Positions 1 to 4,613 of a stretch of 11,649 nucleotides of DNA are shown piece by piece. This DNA is from Oscillibacter sp. GTDB taxonomy: Bacteria > Bacillota > Clostridia > Oscillospirales > Oscillospiraceae. The notes beneath the pieces are model-generated. The model saw only the letters and a list, made by a program, of their open reading frames with translations, did not search any database and was not told the origin of the DNA. The stretch lies in the NCBI GenBank assembly GCA_003522105.1, contig DPGF01000073.1, positions 1 through 11,649 on the forward strand, written 5' to 3'. Numbering within the stretch: position 1 is the stretch's first letter; every line of letters starts with the position of its first letter. The translations under genes were made by a program, and so were the position numbers.

Positions 1-143
1 CTCGTCAGATTTTCATACGCCAGCGCCGCCTTGCCGCTGCGGTCATGGTCGTAAATGCTTTTGTTTTCCACACTGATCTCCGCTGCCTTGATGGAACGGG
101 GAATTTCGCTTGCGAACACATGACCGCAGTCACAGAAGCGCAG
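1..143 (-). pseudogene. ParA-like partition ATPase, C-terminal fragment (runs off left edge)
   Basis: The minus frame in phase with positions 3-5 is open from the edge up to the RepA stop at 198-200. Its last part reads FASEIPRSIKAAEIS, then KSIYDHDRSGKAALAYENLT. This resembles the C-terminal end of ParA/Soj partition ATPases found next to RepA in clostridial ICEs, where an 'IP.S...AE.S..G.SIY.HDP.GK.A.AY..LT' pattern is common (family knowledge, recalled, not searched). The Walker motifs and the whole N-terminal part of such a protein are absent, and there is no ATG in the frame; the only possible start is a GTG at 117-119 without a ribosome binding site. It is therefore read as a leftover of a deleted parA whose remainder lies beyond the left edge. 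The upstream limit of the homologous part is uncertain. The competing frame ORF at 5-217 has no protein-like character. Confidence 0.6.
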
Positions 144-160
144 ACTCCGGCCACATCTAT

Positions 161-194
161 GATTTTCGAAAATCGAAAGTCTGGACTTTCGATT
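161..194. repeat. Palindrome and inverted repeat in the residual repA linker
   Basis: A perfect 14-bp palindrome GATTTTCGAAAATC lies at 161-174. It overlaps a perfect 11-bp inverted repeat, AATCGAAAGTC (171-181) and GACTTTCGATT (184-194), with a 2-nt spacer. In RepA_N replicons the origin commonly sits inside rep, in the linker after the N-terminal domain, and carries repeats. These sequences lie just after the N-terminal domain and may be what is left of that origin. The repeats are seen; the origin role is inference. Confidence 0.5.
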
Positions 195-197
195 TGT

Positions 198-569
198 TCA
201 GGATATATCGCCAGCAAAGTTTTTCACATAAATGATAGCCGGTTTTCCAAGTCCTTGCCGCTTTCGTTCAATCAAACCAATACCTTTTTTGCTGTCCAAT
301 TCTGTGAATAGGCGCACCGCCTTTTCAGAGCGACAGCGCAGGGTTTCCACGACTTCTTCTACCGTAAAAATGATAAAGACACGATTTTGGTCGTCTACCC
401 AACCGTTCCGATAGGACAACTCCATGCGGTCAAGCAGCAGTCCATACAGCAGCTTTGCATCAGAGGAAACGCCATCAAACCGGCTATCGGTGATTAGCAG
501 TTTTGGAATGCGAAAGAAAGCGTATTGTTCACCAGCGTGACCGTAGTAATAAGGAAAACTCAATGGCAT
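198..569 (-). CDS. repA: Replication initiator RepA, N-terminal domain only (truncated)
   Basis: The 123-residue product has the RepA_N pattern: an N-terminal PYYYG...EQYAFFRIPKLLITD stretch, then SSDAKLLYGLLLDRMELS, and later FTVEEVVETLRCRSEKAVRLFTEL, the winged-helix part that binds the origin. RepA_N proteins start plasmid or ICE replication in Firmicutes and are usually well over 200 residues, with a second, C-terminal domain. Here a TGA stops the frame at 198-200, right after the conserved IIYVKNF, so only the DNA-binding domain remains. I chose ATG 567-569 because the family alignment starts near it; two GTG codons at 576-581 are in frame, and the AGGAGG (about 582-588) could also serve GTG 576-578. 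The gene follows the recombinase by about 60 bp, with a long hairpin between. Initiation activity is doubtful in this form; a DNA-binding remnant could still bind its site. Confidence 0.8.
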   Translation of the reverse strand: MPLSFPYYYGHAGEQYAFFRIPKLLITDSRFDGVSSDAKLLYGLLLDRMELSYRNGWVDDQNRVFIIFTVEEVVETLRCRSEKAVRLFTELDSKKGIGLIERKRQGLGKPAIIYVKNFAGDIS

Positions 570-590
570 AAGATTCACCACCTCCTCCTA

Positions 591-635
591 CATAAGCAAA
601 TGGAGCATACATCATGTATGCTCCATTTGCTTATG
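591..635. repeat. Perfect 22-bp inverted repeat between recombinase and repA
   Basis: The arm at 591-612 and its exact complement at 614-635 are separated by one base. On the minus strand this would be a very strong RNA hairpin. It includes the recombinase TAA (631-633), and the RepA ribosome binding site (TAGGAGGAGG, 581-590) begins at the very next base. No T-run follows on either strand, so a classic rho-independent terminator is unlikely. It may be a protein binding site, a replication or recombination site, or an mRNA element that keeps the RepA ribosome site exposed. Confidence 0.85.
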
Positions 636-2421
636 TGGGCAACAAAATATGTATGTTATAAAATATATCCAAATGACGATTATAGCTGTCGAACCGCATA
701 TTACCAGACAGGGTTTCTTTACTATCTTTTGAATCAATATTTAGGGAAGATATGGGGCAGGGAACAGCTTCTTGTGCCTTTGAACCACATGCTAAAGAAG
801 ATGTGTTCCAAAATGCAAATCGCTCTCGTGAAAAAGTGACTGAAGCGGTCTGCCCCAGCCTTAAATAGAGTTCCAGATCAATTCGCTGTTTCGTGCTGCC
901 CTCGCAAACAACCACATGGTCGAGGATTGACGCAACAACCTCCGTCGAGATGATATCCTGAAAGGAAAGCTCCTGCCAAAGCGCCTGTTCAATTGCGGAC
1001 AAGTCAATACCCGCAGCTGAGCCATTTTCCTCCAGCTTTTGTAAAGAAATCATCTGCTCCTGGATATCCGCAATCTGTTCATTGAAGCGGTTATTGCGCT
1101 TTTTGAATTCCTGAATTGTGATTGCGTTGGCGATACTGAGTTCCAGCAGCTTATCCTTTTTTCCCTCCAGTTGGCTGATCTGGGTGTTCAACTGGGTGAT
1201 TTGCCCGGAGTAATCATGCTTCTGCTGAACGCCGGAAACACTGTCCATCACAAGTCGGACGATCTGCTTTTGATTTTTCACCAGCTTTTGGAATTGGTCT
1301 GCCAGAATTGCGTCCAGCTCCTTCGTTTGGAGCGTCGGCAAATCGCATCCAGCTTTTCCGCGCTCACGGTACATCCTGCACTGCCAGTATTCTGTGTGTC
1401 CCTCCACAGTTTTGAAGCTCTGCCGATGAAAGGTGGTTCCATGCTTTCCGCAAATGATTTTCCCACTGTATGGATACTTGCTTTGGTAACCAACGCCGTA
1501 GGCTTTCGTTCTGGCACTGCGTTTCTTGAATATCTCATTTGCCTGATTCCAAAGTTCTTCCGATACAATCGCCGGGATATTAGGATCTGGGTATGTTACC
1601 CACTCGCTTTCATCAAGAAATACCGTTTTTTTCTTCCGATAGTCTAAGGATTGTGTCTTATTGCCGCAGTACCACCCCTTGTACTTGGGGTTTTGCAGAA
1701 TATGGCCGATGGTGACGGAATTGAACTCGTTTCCCAAAAGACTTGTGTACCCACGGCGAGTCAGCTCCTGTGATAACTTGCGCAGGCCATAGTTTCCGGT
1801 GGCATAGAGCTGAAAAATCAGCTTGACCGCTTCTGCCTGCTCCGGGATGATTGTCAGCTTGCAGTCCCTCTTATCGTAACCCCATAAGCGATTATTTCCC
1901 AAAACATGGCCGTTCTTGATGGACTGCCGAAAGCCAAATTTTAACCGCTCGGATAGTTTTCGAACTTCGTCCTGTGCCACGCCAGCCATGACGATCAGCC
2001 GAAACTCACTATCGCTGTCCAGTGTGTTGATATTATCATTTTGGAACAGTACACCCACATTGTTGTCCAGCAGCTCCTGTGTATATTGGATACTGTCCAG
2101 TGTGTTGCGGGAAAAACGGGATATTTCTTTTGTGATAATGAAGTCAAACATCTCTCGTTTGGCATCCTCGATCATGCGCAGAAAACTGTCACGCTTATAA
2201 GTGCTCGTTCCAGAAATACCTTCATCAATGTAGCCGGGAACATAGGTCCAATTCGGGTTCTTTTGAATGAACTCTGTGTAGTATTGAATCTGGTTTTCCA
2301 AACTACCCTGCTGCTCCACCTTTTCCGTAGAAACACGCGCGTAGAACGTAACCCGGAGTGGCAGATCGTAAATGGTTTTTCCCTGCCGAATCTGCTCTCG
2401 AAGCCATCTAATTGTTACCAT
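631..2421 (-). CDS. Large serine recombinase (site-specific integrase/resolvase family)
   Basis: A 596-residue serine recombinase that would cut and rejoin DNA at attachment sites to integrate or excise a mobile element. The catalytic domain covers about residues 20-165: FYARVS with the nucleophile Ser31, the helix motif GSLENQ after it, ISRFSRN with the catalytic arginines around 102-105, and the long helix LSERLKFGFRQSIKNG (156-171). A 'recombinase' domain follows (about 190-300), then a zinc-ribbon-like module with Cys324, His327, Cys348 and Cys359, and a coiled coil at about 400-465 that in this family controls synapsis. The ATG has AGGAGG 9 nt upstream (2431-2436). The gene overlaps the small upstream ORF by 14 nt, so they are probably co-translated. 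The last 60 or so residues, after LGQTASVTFSRERF, look unlike a family C-terminus and are AT-rich. All catalytic residues that I can check are present, so it is probably active. Confidence 0.93.
   Translation of the reverse strand: MVTIRWLREQIRQGKTIYDLPLRVTFYARVSTEKVEQQGSLENQIQYYTEFIQKNPNWTYVPGYIDEGISGTSTYKRDSFLRMIEDAKREMFDFIITKEISRFSRNTLDSIQYTQELLDNNVGVLFQNDNINTLDSDSEFRLIVMAGVAQDEVRKLSERLKFGFRQSIKNGHVLGNNRLWGYDKRDCKLTIIPEQAEAVKLIFQLYATGNYGLRKLSQELTRRGYTSLLGNEFNSVTIGHILQNPKYKGWYCGNKTQSLDYRKKKTVFLDESEWVTYPDPNIPAIVSEELWNQANEIFKKRSARTKAYGVGYQSKYPYSGKIICGKHGTTFHRQSFKTVEGHTEYWQCRMYRERGKAGCDLPTLQTKELDAILADQFQKLVKNQKQIVRLVMDSVSGVQQKHDYSGQITQLNTQISQLEGKKDKLLELSIANAITIQEFKKRNNRFNEQIADIQEQMISLQKLEENGSAAGIDLSAIEQALWQELSFQDIISTEVVASILDHVVVCEGSTKQRIDLELYLRLGQTASVTFSRERFAFWNTSSLACGSKAQEAVPCPISSLNIDSKDSKETLSGNMRFDSYNRHLDIFYNIHILLPT
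640..690 (-). promoter_or_regulatory. Candidate promoter region for repA (AT-rich 3' end of recombinase gene)
   Basis: On the minus strand a perfect TATAAT lies at 679-684 and a second pair, TTGGAT and TATTTT with 17-nt spacing, lies just downstream. The stretch is far more AT-rich than its surroundings and lies 60-110 bp upstream of repA. No good -35 box fits the TATAAT, so this is weak, position-supported evidence only. Confidence 0.25.
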
Positions 2422-2593
2422 CCGTACTGACCTCCTCAGTTATTTTGTTGACGGTTTCAGTATCAGATGTAAATTGCCGTTTGTCAAAAAAACGGGAGCT
2501 GCTGGCAGAAACATACGTTTCTTCCGAAATCAACTCCCGCTTCCATAGTCGTTTTAATAAAGCCAAAGCAATCTCGCGATCAACCTCCGTCAC
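2408..2593 (-). CDS. Small protein encoded upstream of the recombinase
   Basis: A 61-residue acidic/basic soluble protein. Its N-terminal half, ALLKRLWKRELISEETY, resembles the short helical SHOCT-type pattern (leucine-rich helix, 'G/E-L-I-S/T-EE-Y/F'), followed by FFDKRQFTSDTE. Small genes with this look are often seen just before serine recombinases in clostridial mobile elements (recalled, not searched). Start is GTG 2591-2593, preceded by an AAGGGGGG ribosome site 8 nt away. The GTG overlaps the stop of the previous ORF (GTGA), and its own 3' end overlaps the recombinase start by 14 nt. This strongly suggests translation as one coupled operon. Role unknown; a helper or directionality partner of the recombinase is possible but not shown by the sequence. 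Confidence 0.7.
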   Translation of the reverse strand: MTEVDREIALALLKRLWKRELISEETYVSASSSRFFDKRQFTSDTETVNKITEEVSTDGNN

Positions 2594-2736
2594 TGTCTTA
2601 GCCCCCCTTCCTTATATGCTATGGGATATGAGCCGAAAATATGATGGACGGTCACCGCAGATATTCTTCCTCGTGTTTCATTTTCAACAGCAATTCTCCA
2701 ATCTACGCGGCAATATAGCGCCGCACGTATAGTCAT
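2590..2736 (-). pseudogene. 48-codon ORF with a serine-recombinase N-terminus, then unrelated sequence
   Basis: The ORF starts with MTIRAALYCRV, the typical first beta strand of serine recombinases, where the catalytic Ser normally follows directly ('YCRVS'). Here Asp-Trp follows, and the remaining 36 residues show no recombinase motifs (for example RGRISAVTVHHIFGSYP). Its ATG overlaps the stop of the preceding ORF by four bases (ATGA, 2733-2736), and its TGA overlaps the next start (GTGA, 2590-2593). I read it as the start of a second recombinase gene whose body was deleted, with the reading frame rejoined so that operon coupling survived. It could also be a real small protein using this sequence by chance. 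Either way a catalytic role is excluded by the missing serine and missing domain. Confidence 0.5.
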
Positions 2737-2978
2737 GATAGTTTTCGCCTCATTTGTAAATTGTTATTGGCAAAACCGGACGGCGGCTGGCAGCCGCCCA
2801 CGGGAGTCTCACCCCGGCCCATGCTGATGGGTGCGCCGCGCAATGCTTTGAGGGCGTTCAACGCGGGAGTATCATTATCCGAATGACGGTCGTTGCCAAA
2901 TGCGGTGCCACTCGCATCTGCAAACTGGCTGTATCGCTCACCCAAATCCTCCTTTCCGTGTGGATCATGGCGCGCCAT
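2733..2978 (-). CDS. Hypothetical 81-residue ORF, possibly a decayed gene
   Basis: I do not recognise this product. It is hydrophilic, with GSxT/ND-rich stretches (ASGTAFGNDRHSDNDT), then ALNALKALRGAPISMGRGETPVG and GCQPPSGFANNNLQMRRKLS near the end. The stop overlaps the next ATG (ATGA), which favours real translation at its 3' end. The ATG at 2976-2978 has no ribosome binding site, and the palindrome ATGGCGCGCCAT covers it. A strong AAGGAGGA at 2947-2954 instead serves a GTG at 2939-2941 in another frame. Start and coupled stop thus lie in different frames, as expected for a frameshifted gene. A perfect GGCGGCT/AGCCGCC hairpin lies inside (2782-2798). Confidence 0.35.
   Translation of the reverse strand: MARHDPHGKEDLGERYSQFADASGTAFGNDRHSDNDTPALNALKALRGAPISMGRGETPVGGCQPPSGFANNNLQMRRKLS
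2858..2941 (-). CDS. 27-codon ORF with a strong ribosome binding site
   Basis: GTG 2939-2941 follows AAGGAGGA with ideal 6-nt spacing, giving VSDTASLQMRVAPHLATTVI and a few more residues before TGA at 2858-2860. The initiation signal is among the best in the left half, but the product is short and unrecognised. It may be a leader peptide for the recombinase operon, or the N-terminus of the gene whose C-terminus is the ORF at 2733-2978, separated by a frameshift. Confidence 0.35.
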   Translation of the reverse strand: MSDTASLQMRVAPHLATTVIRIMILPR

Positions 2979-2985
2979 TTGCCGG

Positions 2986-3183
2986 GCTGTGCCTCATTCG
3001 GGTTGTTATCCGGTTGCCTATGAATTTTTCAAGGTACAGCATATCCGCGCTTTCAGGCGCGTGTGATATTTGGCTGTGGATCAGCCGGGAAAGGCTCCTA
3101 TCAGGCGATAAGAACCTTTCCTCGCGGATGCACGAATAGCCCGTTGCAGAAGCGTGGAAAGGGGGACACTCTCCTGCACGGGC
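2986..3183 (-). ncRNA. Candidate structured RNA between HTH regulator and recombinase operon
   Basis: This gene-free stretch starts 12 nt after the HTH gene stop and is packed with helices when read on the minus strand. In order: an outer helix 3174-3183 with 3139-3149 (one bulge), holding an inner helix 3166-3170 with 3151-3155; a 15-bp hairpin 3107-3121 with 3088-3102 and a 4-nt loop; GGCTG/CAGCC (3082-3086 with 3072-3076); CGCGC/GCGCG extended by ATATC/GATAT (3041-3069); and a long-range helix 3032-3040 with 2986-2994 (one A-C mismatch). Three positions pair as G-U on the minus strand but would be A-C mismatches on the plus strand, which points to a minus-strand transcript. I recognise no known riboswitch or ribozyme. 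A cis-acting leader of the recombinase operon or a separate small RNA are both possible. Confidence 0.5.
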
Positions 3184-3195
3184 TGCTGTGGATTT

Positions 3196-3450
3196 TTAGG
3201 CTGTTTTGTTTACCTTGAAATCAAGAATCTTGGTAATCAGCTTGGTTCGCATCCAGCATACCTTTTCTTCATCGAGGCAAAGGTGCGGAACACCGTTTTT
3301 GTCATACAGGGTTCTGGTTGCCAGAGCCGCAATATAACGCTCATAGTGCTTCAGCACAGCATTGATCGCGTCCACATTGCCGGACGCTGCCGCTTCGATG
3401 GTCGAGTAAGGCAGCAGAGATGCAGCGACATTACTCAGATTGCGCGCCAT
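3196..3450 (-). CDS. Small HTH_16-type regulator of ICEs
   Basis: The 84-residue product matches the small 'helix-turn-helix domain' proteins of Tn916-like elements (HTH_16 type): an N-terminal LLPYSTIEAAASGNVDAINAV, then LKHYERYIAALATRTLYD, and a conserved tail around CLDEEKVCWMRTKLITKIL. The length is normal for the family. These proteins accompany the ORF7-like sigma factor and are thought to help control excision and transfer genes; direct function is poorly known. ATG 3448-3450 has GGAG 10 nt upstream and overlaps the 3' end of the sigma gene by 20 nt, so the pair is surely one transcript. Confidence 0.88.
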   Translation of the reverse strand: MARNLSNVAASLLPYSTIEAAASGNVDAINAVLKHYERYIAALATRTLYDKNGVPHLCLDEEKVCWMRTKLITKILDFKVNKTA

Positions 3451-4078
3451 CTTCAGTAATCTCCATTTCTTTTTTCAATTCCTTGAGGGACTGAGCGCGC
3501 TTGTATTGCACGGTGCGGCGTACCATGTCCAGCTTGTCCGCGATTTCCTGATCGGTCATATCAAGGAAAAAGGCAAGCAAAACAATGTCACGCTTATCGT
3601 CCGGCAGCACCGTCAGGGCATTGGCGAGATTTTCGTTTTCGATTGCCACATCATAGCCCTGCACATGAAAATGCGTCTGCTCGGACGGATACTTGTCCAG
3701 CACATACATTTGGCGCTCCTGCTCCTCTGACAGCTCCGAAAGGGATACCTCATGGTCGGAACGCCACGCGATATGACGCTCATAATCGCGGGCTTCTTCA
3801 CGCAGAACCTTCCTGCAAAAGCTGTCGAACTGATGTCTAACGGTTTTCTTTTGGGATGGTGTCAGCTCCAAGAGTTGTTCACCTCCTCTCATGCACCGAG
3901 AGGTCGGCTTTCTTCCCCTTTCGCTTCTATCCCGAATGGAAGGTGCGATTTTGGCAAAGTTTTCGGAAATATTTTTGAAATTCTCCAAAAATATTTCCTC
4001 GATGGGGGATTCTGGCGGATTTTCCGCCCCGGAAGAGTTTGTTTCAATGCCTGAACGATGATCTTTGAAACAAGACAT
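3431..4078 (-). CDS. Sigma-70-like factor of mobile elements (Tn916 ORF7 type)
   Basis: The conserved part starts at LELTPSQKKTVRHQFDSFCR and ends with a sigma region-4 helix-turn-helix: LPDDKRDIVLLAFFLDM, TDQEIADKLDMVRRTVQYKR, SLKELKKEM. In Tn916-type elements this family promotes transcription of excision and transfer functions. Two starts are credible. ATG 4076-4078 has GGAGG 10 nt upstream and gives 215 residues with a 69-residue N-terminal extension (NPPESPIEEIFLENFKNISE). TTG 3869-3871 has AGGAGGTGA 10 nt upstream and gives 146 residues, close to the family's usual size, starting exactly at the conserved core. The long form is listed because it covers both. The leader carries a terminator-like hairpin and a hairpin that covers the first ribosome site, so translation or transcription is likely regulated. 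Confidence 0.87.
   Translation of the reverse strand: MSCFKDHRSGIETNSSGAENPPESPIEEIFLENFKNISENFAKIAPSIRDRSERGRKPTSRCMRGGEQLLELTPSQKKTVRHQFDSFCRKVLREEARDYERHIAWRSDHEVSLSELSEEQERQMYVLDKYPSEQTHFHVQGYDVAIENENLANALTVLPDDKRDIVLLAFFLDMTDQEIADKLDMVRRTVQYKRAQSLKELKKEMEITEDGAQSE
3965..3998. repeat. 13-bp perfect inverted repeat upstream of the internal sigma start
   Basis: GGAAATATTTTTG (3965-3977) and CAAAAATATTTCC (3986-3998) are exact complements around an 8-nt loop. It lies inside the N-terminal extension of the sigma ORF, about 95 nt ahead of the TTG start, and is much more AT-rich than its surroundings. It may be an operator or RNA hairpin for the short form. Confidence 0.6.
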
Positions 4079-4088
4079 TTTTCCACTT

Positions 4089-4134
4089 CCTCCATTTCTG
4101 AAAGAATTGAAAACCCGGTTTCAGAAGCTGGAGG
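4089..4134 (-). promoter_or_regulatory. Hairpin able to hide the ribosome binding site of the sigma gene
   Basis: On the minus strand CCTCCA (4129-4134) pairs with TGGAGG (4089-4094), and TTCTGAAA (4119-4126) with TTTCAGAA (4096-4103), around a 15-nt loop. Only a small GC/A internal loop interrupts the 14 pairs. The GGAGG in the second arm is the ribosome site of ATG 4078. In the folded form that start would be closed. Pairing is seen; regulation is inferred. Confidence 0.5.
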
Positions 4135-4178
4135 AGGACCCCGAGAGCGAGGATAGACCCCCCTCAAAAGGCAAAAAG

Positions 4179-4222
4179 GCAGCGCCTTACACGAACAAAC
4201 TGTGTAAAGGCGCTGCTTTTTT
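4179..4222. terminator. Bidirectional terminator/attenuator upstream of the sigma gene
   Basis: GCAGCGCCTTACAC (4179-4192) pairs with GTGTAAAGGCGCTGC (4202-4216) with one bulged base and a 9-nt loop. TTTTTT follows on the plus strand, and CTTTTT on the minus strand. It stands between the membrane-protein gene and the sigma gene, so it can insulate the left island or attenuate sigma transcription. Confidence 0.8.
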
Positions 4223-4244
4223 AGTGGGAGCTTTACGCAAAGAG

Positions 4245-4286
4245 AAACCGCAAGGCAGCTCAAAGGCAGAGCCGCCTTGCGGTTTT
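4245..4286. terminator. Terminator after the membrane-protein gene
   Basis: AAACCGCAAGGC (4245-4256) pairs with GCCTTGCGGTTT (4274-4285). The stem is extended inward by GCTC/GAGC across one mismatch, leaving a 7-nt loop. It begins 11 nt after the stop of the minus-strand gene at 4297 and is followed on that strand by a T-rich tail (TTTCTCTTTG), and on the plus strand by TTTT. It fits the end of the surface-protein operon. Confidence 0.8.
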
Positions 4287-4296
4287 GTAGGTTTAG

Positions 4297-4608
4297 CTAT
4301 TCAGAGATGTGGTCAGTGTTTCTCTCCGTATTTTTGCGGTATTCGCGCTCACAGCGCAGATCGATCTGCACTCGCAGGAAGCCCGTAAACATCGCTGAGA
4401 GGAACGGTAGGAGCAGGACAGCTCCAAACAACGCCTCTATCTCCGTTTCGTCGAAAGAGGATAGTTTGCTGTCAACGGAGAGGTGATAGAACCAGCCGAT
4501 GTACCATAGGTAATAGATCAGTACGCTGCCAAGCAGCGTCCCGACAAGGCCAACGACTAAGCAAGCGATGCCCTTTCGCTTTTCTCTCTGCCATTCCTTC
4601 TTATCCAT
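4297..4608 (-). CDS. Small integral membrane protein with two membrane segments
   Basis: The 103-residue product starts MDKKEWQREKRKG, a basic cytoplasmic end. The first hydrophobic segment is about residues 13-40 (ACLVVGLVGTLLGSVLIYYL), then a polar loop with SVDSKLSSFDETE, and the second is about 60-83 (ALFGAVLLLPFLSAMFTGF). It ends in a charged tail (DLRCEREYRKNTERN). No family is recognised. ATG 4606-4608 comes 5 bp after the stop of the giant surface protein, with no strong ribosome site, so translation is probably coupled to it. A longer in-frame start at 4662 would lie inside the surface-protein gene and is less likely. The gene may help in export or anchoring of its large neighbour, but this is only suggested by position. 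Confidence 0.75.
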   Translation of the reverse strand: MDKKEWQREKRKGIACLVVGLVGTLLGSVLIYYLWYIGWFYHLSVDSKLSSFDETEIEALFGAVLLLPFLSAMFTGFLRVQIDLRCEREYRKNTERNTDHISE

Positions 4609-4613
4609 GTTTC

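Noticed and set aside
5..217. 70-codon minus ORF over the repA/parA junction
   Set aside because: It is in a different frame from both RepA and the ParA-like remnant, and its residues after SKIIDVAG are low-quality (TTMTAAARRRWR).
591..635. Inverted repeat as an ordinary rho-independent terminator
   Set aside because: No T-run follows the hairpin on either strand, and a ribosome binding site starts at the next base.
1916..2200. Plus-strand ORFs inside the recombinase gene
   Set aside because: They are antisense shadows of a gene with clear catalytic motifs on the minus strand.
2969..2976. GGCGCGCC palindrome as a functional site
   Set aside because: An 8-bp GC palindrome of this kind can occur by chance and has no further support here.
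3089..3180. Minus frame from GTG 3180 (QESVPLSTLLQRAIRAS...)
   Set aside because: About 32 codons that look mildly protein-like, but there is no ribosome site and the region is taken up by paired RNA arms.
3889..4263. 124-codon minus ORF over the sigma leader
   Set aside because: It crosses two hairpins, including the terminator, and is out of frame with the sigma gene; its product shows no domain. The ribosome site there serves ATG 4078.
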